Shown: positions 6,683-16,140 of the stretch, in pieces
Position numbering within the stretch: position 1 is the first letter of the stretch
How the letters are laid out: every line of letters begins with the position of its first letter
Assembly (NCBI GenBank): GCA_947073765.1
Contig: CAMTMZ010000015.1
Coordinates: forward strand, 1 to 53,899
DNA from: an uncultured Bacillota bacterium
Lineage (GTDB): Bacteria > Bacillota > Clostridia > Oscillospirales > Oscillospiraceae
DNA: 53,899 nucleotides
Reading direction: 5' to 3'
The notes under the pieces: generated by a model
Told to the model about the DNA's origin: nothing
What the model saw: only the letters and a program-made list of their open reading frames with translations
Databases searched by the model: none
Program-made: the position numbers and the translations under genes

Positions 6683-9193
6683 TTATACAGGCTTGAAGAT
6701 CAGGCTGACCAGCTTGCCCTTGACTACGATAGACTTCACCAACTGCATCCCCTCGGCCAGCTTGACGATCTTAGGCTCTGCCAAGGCGGCGGACACAACC
6801 TCCTCATCGGAGGCATTGGCGTCCACCACGATGTTGGCCTTCACCTTGCCGCCCACCTGAACAGCCATTTTGGCGGTAGCGGCCACGGTCTTGCTCTCGT
6901 CGTACTCCGGCCAGCTCTGGAGGCAAACCTGCCCGCTAAAGCCATTCATCTCCCACAGCTCCTCGCACAGATGAGGGGCGAAGGGAGACAGCATCAGCAG
7001 CAGCTGCTTGTAGTCCCCTCTGGCAGCCCCTTTGGCGTAAAAGTCGTTGACCAGGGACATGAGGGCGGCGATGGCGGTGTTGAACTTCATGGCCTCGATG
7101 TCGTCAGACACCTTTTTGATGGCCCGATGGACGGCCAGTTCGTTCTCCGGGGAGACCTCCTCCCCCTCTTTCAGCTTCTCGCTCAGGTTCCACACCCGGT
7201 CCAGGAATTTTTTGCAGCCCCGGACGGACTCATCGGACCAGGTGGCAGTCTTCTCAAAGTCGCCGATGAACATGATATACAGCCGCATGGTGTCCGCACC
7301 GTAATCCCGGATCACATCGTCGGGATTGACCACATTGCCCAGAGATTTGGACATCTTCACAGAAGGCCGCAGAGCCTGACTGCCGTATTTGTCAATGAGG
7401 GCCTGCTTCTCCTCCTCCGTCTCCGCGTTGCCCACATAGTGGGGGTTCCTGCCCAGGATCATGCCGTGGCTGGTACGCTTGGCGTAGGGCTCAGCATGGG
7501 GAATCACACCGATGTCGTGGAGGAAGTTATTCCAGAACCGGGAGTAAAGCAAATGGAGGGTGGTGTGCTCCATGCCGCCATTATACCAGTCCACCTGGCC
7601 CCAGTAGTCCAGGGCCTCCTTGGAGGCCAGGGCTTCGCTGTTGTCCGGATCCATATACCGCAGGAAATACCAGCTGGAGCCCGCCCACTGGGGCATGGTG
7701 TCGGTCTCACGCTTAGCGGGGCCGCCGCAGCAGGGGCAGGTGGTATTTACCCAGTCGGTCATCTTGGCGATGGGGGACTCGCCGTTGTCGGTAGGCTCGT
7801 AGGACTCCACCTCGGGCAGCAGCAGGGGAAGCTGGTCCTCAGGCAGGGGGACCCAGCCGCATTTGTCACACCACACCATGGGGATGGGCTCACCCCAGTA
7901 CCGCTGGCGGGAGAATACCCAGTCCCGGAGCTTGTAGTTGATCTGTTCGTGGCCGATGCCCTTCTCTTCCAGCCACTTGGTGACGGCAGGGATAGCGTCC
8001 TTTACGGTCATGCCATTGAGAAAGTCGGAGTTGACCATGGTGACGGTGTCGTCCTTGGCCGTGAAGGCCTCCTTCTGTACGTCCTCGCCGCCGGAGACCA
8101 CCTCGATGATCTCGCAGCCGAACTTTTTGGCAAAGGCCCAGTCGCGGGTATCATGGGCGGGGACAGCCATGATGGCCCCCGTGCCGTAGGAGGCAAGGAC
8201 ATAGTCAGAGATGAAGATGGGGATCTCCCGGCCGTTGACGGGGTTGACAGCCCGCACCCCCTTCAGCTTCACGCCGGTTTTCTCCTTATCAGCGGCCAGC
8301 TCAGTGCGTTCAAAGTCGGACTTACGGCCCGCCTCCTCCACGTAGGCAGCTACCTCATCCCAGTTTTGCAGCTTGTCTTTCCATTCCTTCACAAAGCGGT
8401 GCTCTGGGGAGATGACCATATAGGTGGCGCCGAAGAGGGTGTCAGGCCGGGTGGTGAACACCACAATATCCTCCCCCGTGGTAGCCTTGAAGGTGACCTC
8501 CGCGCCGGTCGACCGGCCAATCCAGTTGCGCTGCTGGGTCTTTACCCGCTCGATAAAGTCCACAGTGTCCAGCCCGTCGATCAGCTTCTGGGCGTAGGCG
8601 GTGATCTTCAGCATCCACTGGGACTTCTCCTTGCGGACCACCGGCGCACCGCACCGCTCGCAGACTCCCTCCACCACCTCCTCGTTGGCCAGCACACACT
8701 TACAGGAGGTGCACCAGTTCACGGGCATGGTGGTCTTGTAGGCCAGGCCGTGCTTGTACAGCTGGAGGAAAATCCACTGGGTCCACTTGTAGTAGCTGGG
8801 GTCGGTGGTGTCTACACACCGGTCCCAGTCGAAGGAATAACCCAGCATGTGAAGCTGCCGGGTAAAATTTTCGATGTTCTTTCTGGTAACGACAGCGGGG
8901 TGGACATGGTTCTTGATGGCAAAATTTTCCGTGGGCAGGCCGAACGCATCGTAGCCGATCGGCAGCAGGACATTGTAGCCATCCATCCGCTTCTTCCGGG
9001 CAATGACATCCATGGCGGTGTAGGGCCGAGGGTGACCCACATGCAGGCCCGCTCCGGAGGGGTATGGAAACTCCACCAGACCGTAAAACTTGGGTTTGGA
9101 ATCGCCAGTCTTGCAGGCGAAGGTCTTCTCGTCCTTCCACCTGGTCTGCCACTTCTTCTCAATGGCGGTAAAATCATATTTCAATGCAAACAC
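6683..9193 (-). CDS. leuS: Leucyl-tRNA synthetase
   Basis: The 836-residue class I synthetase charges tRNA-Leu. The Rossmann fold carries the HIGH-type motif as HVGH at residues 51-54 and the KMSKS motif near residue 614 ([14 protein letters not shown]). The CP1 editing domain is present ([20 protein letters not shown]), followed by the anticodon-binding domain and the C-terminal extension. Zinc-ribbon cysteines ([12 protein letters not shown]) are visible. Length is normal for bacterial LeuRS. It has its own promoter with a leader of only about 45 nt, so there is no room for a T-box riboswitch. Confidence 0.97.
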   Translation of the reverse strand: MFALKYDFTAIEKKWQTRWKDEKTFACKTGDSKPKFYGLVEFPYPSGAGLHVGHPRPYTAMDVIARKKRMDGYNVLLPIGYDAFGLPTENFAIKNHVHPAVVTRKNIENFTRQLHMLGYSFDWDRCVDTTDPSYYKWTQWIFLQLYKHGLAYKTTMPVNWCTSCKCVLANEEVVEGVCERCGAPVVRKEKSQWMLKITAYAQKLIDGLDTVDFIERVKTQQRNWIGRSTGAEVTFKATTGEDIVVFTTRPDTLFGATYMVISPEHRFVKEWKDKLQNWDEVAAYVEEAGRKSDFERTELAADKEKTGVKLKGVRAVNPVNGREIPIFISDYVLASYGTGAIMAVPAHDTRDWAFAKKFGCEIIEVVSGGEDVQKEAFTAKDDTVTMVNSDFLNGMTVKDAIPAVTKWLEEKGIGHEQINYKLRDWVFSRQRYWGEPIPMVWCDKCGWVPLPEDQLPLLLPEVESYEPTDNGESPIAKMTDWVNTTCPCCGGPAKRETDTMPQWAGSSWYFLRYMDPDNSEALASKEALDYWGQVDWYNGGMEHTTLHLLYSRFWNNFLHDIGVIPHAEPYAKRTSHGMILGRNPHYVGNAETEEEKQALIDKYGSQALRPSVKMSKSLGNVVNPDDVIRDYGADTMRLYIMFIGDFEKTATWSDESVRGCKKFLDRVWNLSEKLKEGEEVSPENELAVHRAIKKVSDDIEAMKFNTAIAALMSLVNDFYAKGAARGDYKQLLLMLSPFAPHLCEELWEMNGFSGQVCLQSWPEYDESKTVAATAKMAVQVGGKVKANIVVDANASDEEVVSAALAEPKIVKLAEGMQLVKSIVVKGKLVSLIFKPV

Positions 9194-9243
9194 TCTCCTG
9201 TATCGTTTGGACCACAGGTCCGAATCAACAGTAATTCTATGTC

Positions 9244-9272
9244 ATTATAGCGGAACGGGGCCATAATTGCAA
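9244..9272 (-). promoter_or_regulatory. leuS promoter
   Basis: Minus strand TTGCAA (9267-9272), 17 bp, TATAAT (9244-9249). Confidence 0.8.
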
Positions 9273-9594
9273 GAGGTGAATCAAAAACTCCGTTTTTTAC
9301 GGAAACAGGTTCTATCAAATAGGCTCCGTGATAGAGTCAGGGCAGTCGACAAAATTTTCAGAAGAGTGATGCACAACACGGCACAAGAAAAAATAGAGGG
9401 TTTTTTGACGGAGCTTCGTTCTATAAGCTGGTTTACAAACAGCGGTAAACCAGTGGAAAAAATGTTGGATATGCCCGGTTTTCCACTGCGCTGACCGGGA
9501 TTTACAGGCAAGAATATTTTCCTTGCTCCCGGATTGGGAAGTATCCCTCCAGTCAGTCAGTTGTTGTGTAACTGCTTTCCGCCTTGATCTCACC

Positions 9595-9622
9595 AAAAAC
9601 AGCCGGCCCGATGGGCCGGCTG
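9595..9622 (-). terminator. Terminator of the SprA-like gene
   Basis: A perfect 10-bp GC-rich stem cagccggccc / gggccggctg (9600-9622) followed by five T on the minus strand. Confidence 0.85.
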
Positions 9623-9635
9623 TCCATTGTTTTGA

Positions 9636-10460
9636 TTAGGCCACCACCTCAAAGCCGGACTTTTGCTCGTCCTCCGCCGGCTTGGCCTCCTCTACGGGAT
9701 TGGCCTTGGTGGTGGTGCGGGTGGTGCCACCGGAGACGTACACATCGCCGCACTCGGGGCAGATCGCAGTGTGGATGGTCACCGACTGGCTGACCACCTT
9801 CCGGTCCTCTCGCTGGGCTTTTGCCTGTTCCCGGACTACATGCTCCTGTTCATGGCCCCGAACAGCGGAGGCCGCCAGTTCAGGCGCCACATTTGTGGCA
9901 GTTTTAAAGGAAACGCCTGGGTCGTCGGAGCCATCCTGATACTTACGGTTCTTGCAGGTCTGGCACTCGGCGTCCTCCATCACCTCCTGGGGTGATTTGG
10001 CATCCTCCACACCGGCAGGCTCCAAAGCGTCCTTTTCGCTTTGATCCCCAGCGCTCCTGCCCCTATCCTTTGCCTCCCCACCATTCAGCAGTCTCTCCAG
10101 CCCCTTCGACTGATTCCAGCCCAGCAGTTCCTTCTCCATACCTTCCGCCTCACCGTCCAGATAGCGGATACGGGCGCGCACCGCCATCTCGGCTGGGTCA
10201 GCCCCTTCCCGAAGGGTTGGGAAAGGAAATTTGCTCTCCTGCTGTTCCGGAATAAGCTGAGCGGCACCCCGGCTTACCGCAGGCGTTTTATCCACAGGCG
10301 GCACAGGAGTGGTCTGAGCCCGGGCCACTGGACTGACCGGCTCAGTGCCAGATCCTCTGTTTTGATAGGAGGCCCTGTTTTGATAAATGGAATAGTAGCC
10401 GCCGATGCTGCCATAGCTCCCAATTGCTCCAATGCCAGCCACTGCGGACACCCCTTTCAT
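9636..10460 (-). CDS. SprA-related putative metalloprotease-like protein
   Basis: The 274-residue protein has a low-complexity Gly/Ser/Tyr and Pro-rich N-terminal half. Its conserved C-terminal domain contains ECQTCKNRKYQDGSDDPGVS (C166, C169), an HEQEH motif at 203-207 and CPECGDVYVSGG (C234, C237). This arrangement matches the SprA-related family, often annotated as putative metalloproteases from the HExxH-like motif; note that here it reads HEQEH. Enzyme activity is unproven. Start choice: the ATG at 10460 would leave only about 10 nt of leader and no ribosome binding site, while the in-frame GTG at 10442 has aaagggg eight bases upstream and may be the true start. Confidence 0.65.
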   Translation of the reverse strand: MKGVSAVAGIGAIGSYGSIGGYYSIYQNRASYQNRGSGTEPVSPVARAQTTPVPPVDKTPAVSRGAAQLIPEQQESKFPFPTLREGADPAEMAVRARIRYLDGEAEGMEKELLGWNQSKGLERLLNGGEAKDRGRSAGDQSEKDALEPAGVEDAKSPQEVMEDAECQTCKNRKYQDGSDDPGVSFKTATNVAPELAASAVRGHEQEHVVREQAKAQREDRKVVSQSVTIHTAICPECGDVYVSGGTTRTTTKANPVEEAKPAEDEQKSGFEVVA

Positions 10461-10477
10461 GAAAACTTGTCAGTGTA

Positions 10478-10506
10478 ATTATACTAAATCATCCGTCTCT
10501 ACGCAA
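10478..10506 (-). promoter_or_regulatory. Promoter of the SprA-like gene
   Basis: Minus strand TTGCGT (10501-10506), 17 bp, TATAAT (10478-10483). Confidence 0.7.
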
Positions 10507-10532
10507 GAGCTTTTTCAAATTTTCCCACTCCG

Positions 10533-11222
10533 CTATGCCTCTACCACCGTAAGCACACCCTCCACCCCGCCCAGGGTTTGGAGGATCTCCTCCTTTCCCG
10601 CCCCCTGGCGGGAGAGCAGCGCCAACACGGCGCAGGAGCCATCGCCGCCGTCGCCCTTCCGGGTAATCTCTACATCCACAACCTTGATGCCCAGCATGTG
10701 GCATTGGGACACCATCTCCTCCAGGCAGGAGGGATGTGCGTACTCGGCGTAGACTGTAACCTCCCGGTTGTCCCGGAGCAGGCGGTATTCCAGCTTAGAG
10801 AAGAACACTTCCGCCACCAGCACCAAGGCAGTACCGTACACCGCGCCTTCATAGAACCCCGCCCCGCAGCACAGCCCCACGATGGCCGCCACCCACAGCC
10901 CGGCGGCGGTGGTCAGCCCCCGCACCCGCCTCCATTTGGTCATGATAATGGCTCCGGCGCCAATAAAGCTGATCCCCGCGATCACCTGGGCGCCCAGGCG
11001 GGCCACATCGCTGTACAGCCCCAAAACCACATAAACATACTGGCTGGTGGCGGTGGTCATGGCGGCCCCCAGGCAGATGAGAATGTGGGTGCGAAACCCG
11101 GCGGGCCGGCGCTTCTCCGAGCGCTCAATCCCGATCATGCCGCCGCATACCAGGGCCAGCATCACCCGCACCGTAACGCTGAGCATATCCATTCCCCGAA
11201 GGAAATCCAGACTGTGCAGCAA
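10533..11222 (-). CDS. MgtC/SapB family membrane protein, copy 2
   Basis: The N-terminal half has four to five membrane segments with the MgtC signature (GGMIGIERSEKRRPAGFRTH, then ISFIGAGAIIM and RGLTTAAGLW). It is followed by a cytoplasmic ACT-like domain (EVTVYAEYAHPS ... VVDVEITRKG). MgtC proteins are linked to survival at low magnesium and to control of ATPase activity; their exact role in Firmicutes is unclear. The start is taken as the TTG at 11222, because the first residues (LDFLRGMDMLSV) align with the start of its tandem neighbour (LDYLRQFNMASV); an ATG at 11192 is the alternative. It lies 11 bp after copy 1, in the same unit. Confidence 0.85.
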   Translation of the reverse strand: MLHSLDFLRGMDMLSVTVRVMLALVCGGMIGIERSEKRRPAGFRTHILICLGAAMTTATSQYVYVVLGLYSDVARLGAQVIAGISFIGAGAIIMTKWRRVRGLTTAAGLWVAAIVGLCCGAGFYEGAVYGTALVLVAEVFFSKLEYRLLRDNREVTVYAEYAHPSCLEEMVSQCHMLGIKVVDVEITRKGDGGDGSCAVLALLSRQGAGKEEILQTLGGVEGVLTVVEA

Positions 11223-11233
11223 ATCCTCACCCC

Positions 11234-11947
11234 CTATATTTCGTCAATGGCCCGCACATCCGGGCTGTATGACAGGTCAGTCAACAGCTTGGTGTGAGAC
11301 TGATTTTTAGGCAGATGGAGATAGAACACCACTCCAACGCCGCCCCCGGCGGCCCGTTTCCGGTCCAGCTCCACATCGAAAATCTGGATACCTACAGCCT
11401 TCATCAGGGCGATAAAGTCCCGCAGCCGTTCCAGAGAGACCAATTCCACATACAGATTCATGTTTCTGGAACGAGACAGCAAAAACATCTCCGCATAGGG
11501 CAGCACCTTGATGCTCAGGAAAATACACGCGAAGCTGAGGGCCACCCCCTCATAAAAGCCAGCGCCGATGGCCAGCCCCATACAGGCCGTGGCCCACAGT
11601 CCTGCCGCGGTGGTCAGTCCCTTTACTTCCCGCTGTTCGGTGATGAGGATGGTGCCAGTGCCCAAAAAGCCAATACCGTTAATCACTTGGGCCCCAAACC
11701 GAGTGACGTCGCTGGGCTGCCCCACCGCCCCGAAGGCGTCGGAGATCAGAGAGTGAAGAATAGCGTCCTCATACTGGCCCAGAATCATAGACAACGCCGC
11801 ACCCATACACACCATCATGTAGGTGCGAAAACCCGCCGGCCGCCGCTTGTGCTCCCGGTTCACTCCAATCAGCCCACCGCACACCACCGCCAGCGTCAGC
11901 CGCAGGAGAACGGAGGCCATATTAAATTGGCGAAGATAGTCCAGCAT
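11234..11947 (-). CDS. MgtC/SapB family membrane protein, copy 1
   Basis: A 237-residue paralogue of the next gene, with the same order: hydrophobic N-terminal region (GGLIGVNREHKRRPAGFRTY, GIGFLGTGTILI, GLTTAAGLWATA), then a C-terminal ACT-like domain (NLYVELVSLERLRD). Compared with copy 2 it has about ten extra residues between the second and third conserved blocks (LISDAFGAVGQPSDVTRFGA). The ATG at 11947 has an upstream gagaggtgacaa. Two adjacent MgtC genes suggest a heteromeric protein or two responses to different ions. Confidence 0.85.
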   Translation of the reverse strand: MLDYLRQFNMASVLLRLTLAVVCGGLIGVNREHKRRPAGFRTYMMVCMGAALSMILGQYEDAILHSLISDAFGAVGQPSDVTRFGAQVINGIGFLGTGTILITEQREVKGLTTAAGLWATACMGLAIGAGFYEGVALSFACIFLSIKVLPYAEMFLLSRSRNMNLYVELVSLERLRDFIALMKAVGIQIFDVELDRKRAAGGGVGVVFYLHLPKNQSHTKLLTDLSYSPDVRAIDEI

Positions 11948-12110
11948 TTGTCACCTCTCCTGAGCGTTCACAGGTGTTCCAGCACGTATTTCAGATATTC
12001 CGGGGTTTTCGACCAATATTTTATCCCCCAGTTCTCGAAATTCCACTATCCAGCAGCTGCAAAGGGAAAACAGCTCCTCCCATTGAGGGTAATCTTCCCC
12101 AGCTCCGACA

Positions 12111-15100
12111 TCATTTCACCACAACGTTTTCCTCTCCCAGTCTCTCTTTCAGGTCCTGCACCAGGGCGGGATGTATCTCACACCGGGAACCCAGGCGTTT
12201 TTTACAGTCCTCAAAATAGAGCACCACCTGCTCCGTGCCCGGGAAGAAGGACAGGGCCAGCTGCACCTTCCTCAAACGGGAGTCCTCCTGACTGCGCAAG
12301 CGCAGATACAGCGTCTCTCCCCCGGTCTTCCCCTCCTCCAGAGCTGAAAGAAGGCGCAGGTTATCCACCATCAGCTGGGGCTCCTTCTCATCCCGGACGG
12401 ATATCTTCCCCTCGGCCAGCAGGGCGGCGTTTTCCTTGATGTAACTGCCGCTCTCGTTGAGTACCCGGGCAAAGCACAGCAGCTCCATGGCGGCTGTATC
12501 GTCCTCCAGCATCACATAGGCCATCAGAGTATTGTTTCGCGTGGTCCGGGTGCGGTAGGAGGAAACCACCCCCGCGATGGCCACCCGCTGTCCGTCCCGG
12601 TAGGTGTTGGGTCCCTCCTCTCCGGCAAAATCAGCCAGGATGGAGCCAATGGTAACCGCTCCGTATCCCCTGGCGGCCTCCCGATACTGCTCCATCGGGT
12701 GTCCCGTCAGGTAGAGCCCGGTGGTCTCTTTCTCCATGGTCATCAGCTCCTGAGGGGAATATTCCGGCAGATCAGGCAGCACCAGGGGGGGCAGCGGGGC
12801 GCTCTCCTCCTCCCCACCACTCAGGCCGAACAGATCCATCTGGCCTTCCAAATTCCGCCGCCGGGCGGCCGCGATGCCGTCCAGCACCTGGCCAAAGACC
12901 TCCATCAACTGGGAACGCCGGTACCCCATCGTGTCAAAGGCCCCGCTCTTAATCAAGCTCTCAATCACCCTCCGGTTCATGTCCTGATCAAAGAGCCGGC
13001 CGCAGAAGTCCATAAAGTCAGAAAAAGGCCCATTTTTCTCCCGCTCAGCCAGCAGGTTGACAATAAAAGCCCGTCCCACTCCCTTCAGGGCCACAAGCCC
13101 GAACCGGATGCCCTTTTCCACCACCGTGAAATCGGCTCCCGACTGGTTTACATCAGGGGGCAGCAGGGAAATACCCATATCTTTGCACTCAGCGATATAC
13201 CCGGCCACCTTCTCCGTAGAGTCCAGCACCGAGGTAAGCAGGGCCGCCATGTATTCCTTTGGGTAATGACACTTGAACCAGGCGGTCTGATAGCACACAA
13301 TGGCGTATACCAGGGAGTGGGATTTGTTGAACGCGTATTCAGCAAAATCGTACATTTCGTTGTAGATGGCCTGCGCCGCTGGCTCCGGTATGCCGTTAGC
13401 CACACAACCGGCGATGTCCCGGGCCGGGTCGCCGTAGAGGAATGCCTCCCGCTCCCGCTCAATCTCCTGCACCTTTTTCTTGCTCATGGCCCGGCGCACC
13501 ATGTCCGCCTGACCCAAGGAGTAGCCCGCCAAGTCCTGGAAAATGCGGATCACCTGCTCCTGATAGACGATGCACCCATAGGTCCCCGACAAAATAGGAA
13601 CCAGCGAGGGGTCCTTATAGGTGACCTTGGCCGGATCTTGAGCACAGGCCAGAAATTTGGGGATGGAGTCCATCGGGCCAGGGCGGTACAGCGCGATCAC
13701 AGCACAGATATCCTCAATACTCCTGGGCTTCAGCCCAACGCACACACCGGTCATGCCGGCGGATTCCAGCTGGAATACCCCAGCGGTTTTTCCCTCCGCC
13801 AGCATAGCCATTGTCTTCGGGTCGTTGTCTGGAATATCCCGGATGGTAAAGCCCGGGTTCCGGATTTGAACCATCTTGGCCGCGTCGTCCAGAACTGTGA
13901 GGTTGCGCAGTCCCAAAAAATCCATTTTAAGCAGCCCCAGCTCCTCCAGTGTGGTCATCACATACTGGGTAACAGGCTGTCCGTCGTTGGCGGCCAGGGG
14001 AACATAGTCCACCACCGGCTGCCGGGTGATCACCACCCCGGCGGCGTGGGTAGAGGTATTCCGGGGCATCCCCTCAATGGCCATTGCCGTATTGATCACC
14101 TTTCGGGTCACGGGGTCGGCGTCGTAGGCGTCCTTCAGCTGCTTTGACAGCTTCAGCGCATCCTCCAGTGTAATATGCAGGTTGCCCGGCCCGCTGGGAA
14201 TCAGCTTGGCCAGAGCGTCCACGTCCCGGTATGGCACTCCAAGCACCCGCCCCACATCTCTCACCGATCCCCGGGCGGCCATCGTACCGAAGGTAACAAT
14301 CTGGGCTACATGGTCATCCCCATATTTCCCCTTGACATAGTCGATCACTTCCTGCCGCCGGCGGGGGCAGAAGTCGATATCAATATCGGGCATAGATACC
14401 CGCTCCGGGTTCAAGAAGCGCTCAAAATACAGTCCATACTGCACCGGGTCCACATCCGTAATATCCAGGCAGTAGGACACCATGGATCCCGCCGCTGATC
14501 CCCGCCCCGGCCCCACCGGAATGCCTTTTCCCTTGGCATATCCAATAAAGTCGGAGACAATGAGAAAATAGTCCACAAATCCCATCTTGCGGATCATATC
14601 CATCTCATAGCGCAGCTGCTTCAGGTGGTCTGGGGGTTGGTCCGGATACCGCCGGGCAAATCCGTCCATGCAGAGCTTCTCAAAGTAGGCGTTCCCGTCT
14701 GTCCATCCCTCAGGAAGCTGAAACAGCGGCAAATGGTAATTGCCAAACTCAAAGTCAAGCTCACACAGCCGGGCAATTTCCACCGTATTGCTGATAGCCT
14801 CCGGATGTTCGGGGAAGAGGGCGGCCATCTCCTCCTCCGATTTCACATAGAGCTCCCGGGTGCCAAAGCGCAGCCTGTCCGGATCATCCAACGTCTTGGA
14901 CATCTGGATACACATTAAAATATCCTGGGTTTCGGCGTCCTCCCGGCGCAGGTAGTGGGCGTCATTGGTGGCGATCAGGGGAATCCCCGTCTCTTGGCTG
15001 AGGCGGACCAGCCCTGGTTGAATTCTCTTCTGATTTTCCAGGCCGTGATCCTGTATCTCCAGATAGTAGCCATCCTCTCCGAATAGGCCGCGCATCTCCA

Positions 15101-15581
15101 GCGCCACCTCTTTGGCCCGGTCATATTCCCCCGCCAGCAGCAGCTTGGGCACCTCCCCCGACACACAGGCTGAGCAGGCGATCAGGCCGGCGGCGTGCTC
15201 CCGCAGCAGGTCCAGATCGATTCTGGGCCTGATATAAAACCCCTCTAGATAGGCTTTGGACACTAAGTAAGACAGGTTGCGGTATCCCTCCTCATTTCTG
15301 CACAGCAAAATCAGGTGGCTGTAGGCCGAGTCGAACTCCCTGTCTTTCTGAAATCGGGTCCGCCCCCTGGGAGCCACGTATACCTCACAGCCGATAATGG
15401 GTTTAATCCCCGCCTTTTTACAGGCCCGGTAGAAGTCAATCACCCCGTACATGCAGCCATGGTCGGTAATGGCCACCGCTTCCTGGCCCAGCTCTTTCAC
15501 CCGCTCTACCAGCTTGTTGATCCGGCAGGCACCGTCCAGCAGGGAGAACTCCGTATGCAAATGTAAGTGGACAAAGGACAT
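12111..15581 (-). CDS. dnaE: DNA polymerase III subunit alpha
   Basis: A replicative C-family polymerase of about 1156 residues. The N-terminal PHP domain starts HLHLHTEFSLLDGACRI. The palm has the catalytic aspartates in PDIDIDFCPRRR and, later, LLKMDFLGLRNLTVLDD. A helix-hairpin-helix region (LVALKGVGRAFI) and a C-terminal OB fold (RVAIAGVVSSYRTRTT) follow. The ATG at 15581 begins MSFVHLHLHTEF and is preceded by ggaggaactcacc; the frame extends nine codons further up but without a ribosome binding site. It is the last gene of the murB-rapZ-yvcK-whiA-GNAT-dnaE run, 23 bp after the acetyltransferase gene. Low-GC Firmicutes also use PolC; this is the DnaE type. Confidence 0.97.
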   Translation of the reverse strand: MSFVHLHLHTEFSLLDGACRINKLVERVKELGQEAVAITDHGCMYGVIDFYRACKKAGIKPIIGCEVYVAPRGRTRFQKDREFDSAYSHLILLCRNEEGYRNLSYLVSKAYLEGFYIRPRIDLDLLREHAAGLIACSACVSGEVPKLLLAGEYDRAKEVALEMRGLFGEDGYYLEIQDHGLENQKRIQPGLVRLSQETGIPLIATNDAHYLRREDAETQDILMCIQMSKTLDDPDRLRFGTRELYVKSEEEMAALFPEHPEAISNTVEIARLCELDFEFGNYHLPLFQLPEGWTDGNAYFEKLCMDGFARRYPDQPPDHLKQLRYEMDMIRKMGFVDYFLIVSDFIGYAKGKGIPVGPGRGSAAGSMVSYCLDITDVDPVQYGLYFERFLNPERVSMPDIDIDFCPRRRQEVIDYVKGKYGDDHVAQIVTFGTMAARGSVRDVGRVLGVPYRDVDALAKLIPSGPGNLHITLEDALKLSKQLKDAYDADPVTRKVINTAMAIEGMPRNTSTHAAGVVITRQPVVDYVPLAANDGQPVTQYVMTTLEELGLLKMDFLGLRNLTVLDDAAKMVQIRNPGFTIRDIPDNDPKTMAMLAEGKTAGVFQLESAGMTGVCVGLKPRSIEDICAVIALYRPGPMDSIPKFLACAQDPAKVTYKDPSLVPILSGTYGCIVYQEQVIRIFQDLAGYSLGQADMVRRAMSKKKVQEIEREREAFLYGDPARDIAGCVANGIPEPAAQAIYNEMYDFAEYAFNKSHSLVYAIVCYQTAWFKCHYPKEYMAALLTSVLDSTEKVAGYIAECKDMGISLLPPDVNQSGADFTVVEKGIRFGLVALKGVGRAFIVNLLAEREKNGPFSDFMDFCGRLFDQDMNRRVIESLIKSGAFDTMGYRRSQLMEVFGQVLDGIAAARRRNLEGQMDLFGLSGGEEESAPLPPLVLPDLPEYSPQELMTMEKETTGLYLTGHPMEQYREAARGYGAVTIGSILADFAGEEGPNTYRDGQRVAIAGVVSSYRTRTTRNNTLMAYVMLEDDTAAMELLCFARVLNESGSYIKENAALLAEGKISVRDEKEPQLMVDNLRLLSALEEGKTGGETLYLRLRSQEDSRLRKVQLALSFFPGTEQVVLYFEDCKKRLGSRCEIHPALVQDLKERLGEENVVVK

Positions 15582-15604
15582 GGTGAGTTCCTCCCTCTCT
15601 CTTT

Positions 15605-16090
15605 TCATTCAGGCCTTGCGGCTTCTTCCAGCGTCTCTCCCGTCAGGCGGTACACCGTCCACTCGTCCATGGGGACAGCACCCATCCGTTTGGTGTAAAA
15701 GTCGATGGAGGGCTGGTTCCAGTCCAGACAGGACCACTCCAGCCTTCCGCAGCCCCGCTCCACGGCGATGCGTGCCAGCTCTTTCAGCAGGGCCTTGCCA
15801 TAGCCGTGCCCCCTCTCTTGGGGCAGCACGATCAGGTCCTCCAGATAGATGCCCGCCCGGCCCAAAAAAGTAGAAAAATTATAGAAAAACAGGGCATATC
15901 CCACCGCTTTTCCTTTTACCTCAGCAAAAATGACCTCCGCTGTTCTCTTCTCAAACAGCCACTCCCGCAGCAGCTCCGGGGTAGCCACCACCTGGTCTGA
16001 CATCTTTTCATAGTCCGCCAAGGCGCAAATAAAGCTCAGAATCAATTCCTCGTCCCCCGCCACAGCGGGCCTGAAGGTACATCTGTCCAT
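15605..16090 (-). CDS. GNAT-family N-acetyltransferase
   Basis: A 161-residue single-domain acetyltransferase. The acetyl-CoA loop is visible as PQERGHGYGKALLKEL (the Q/RxxGxG/A pattern), followed by CGRLEWSCLDWNQPSIDFY, the conserved block of the spermidine/spermine (SSAT-like) branch. The likely substrate is a polyamine, diamine or thialysine-type amine, but this cannot be fixed from sequence. It sits between whiA (50 bp away) and dnaE (23 bp away), so it is cotranscribed with them, although no functional link is obvious. Confidence 0.8.
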   Translation of the reverse strand: MDRCTFRPAVAGDEELILSFICALADYEKMSDQVVATPELLREWLFEKRTAEVIFAEVKGKAVGYALFFYNFSTFLGRAGIYLEDLIVLPQERGHGYGKALLKELARIAVERGCGRLEWSCLDWNQPSIDFYTKRMGAVPMDEWTVYRLTGETLEEAARPE

Positions 16091-16140
16091 GGTTCTCTCT
16101 CCTTATAACAATGTTGCGCGGACAGCCCCTGCCGCTCCTT

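Larger units (their letters stand above)
9194..9635. other. Gene-free stretch between leuS and the SprA-like gene
   Basis: The left end holds the leuS promoter and a small leader hairpin (ggacctgtggtcc on the minus strand); the right end holds a terminator. In between, short frames exist on both strands but lack ATG starts with ribosome binding sites. Nothing recognisable as an RNA gene was seen. A stem ctggttta/taaaccag lies near 9427-9453. Confidence 0.5.

Noticed and set aside
6680-9250. Very long open frame on the plus strand opposite leuS
   Set aside because: It is the antisense shadow of leuS in GC-rich DNA; composition (His/Leu/Gly/Val-rich) is not protein-like and there is no start signal.
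9267-9494. 75-codon plus-strand frame with fairly protein-like composition
   Set aside because: Starts only from a TTG inside the leuS -35 box, without a ribosome binding site or promoter; could be a decayed fragment.
9281-9596. Two overlapping minus-strand frames of 76 and 93 codons
   Set aside because: No start signal and no family resemblance; they lie in the gene-free spacer.
12699-14147. Long plus-strand frame opposite dnaE
   Set aside because: Antisense shadow of a clear polymerase gene.
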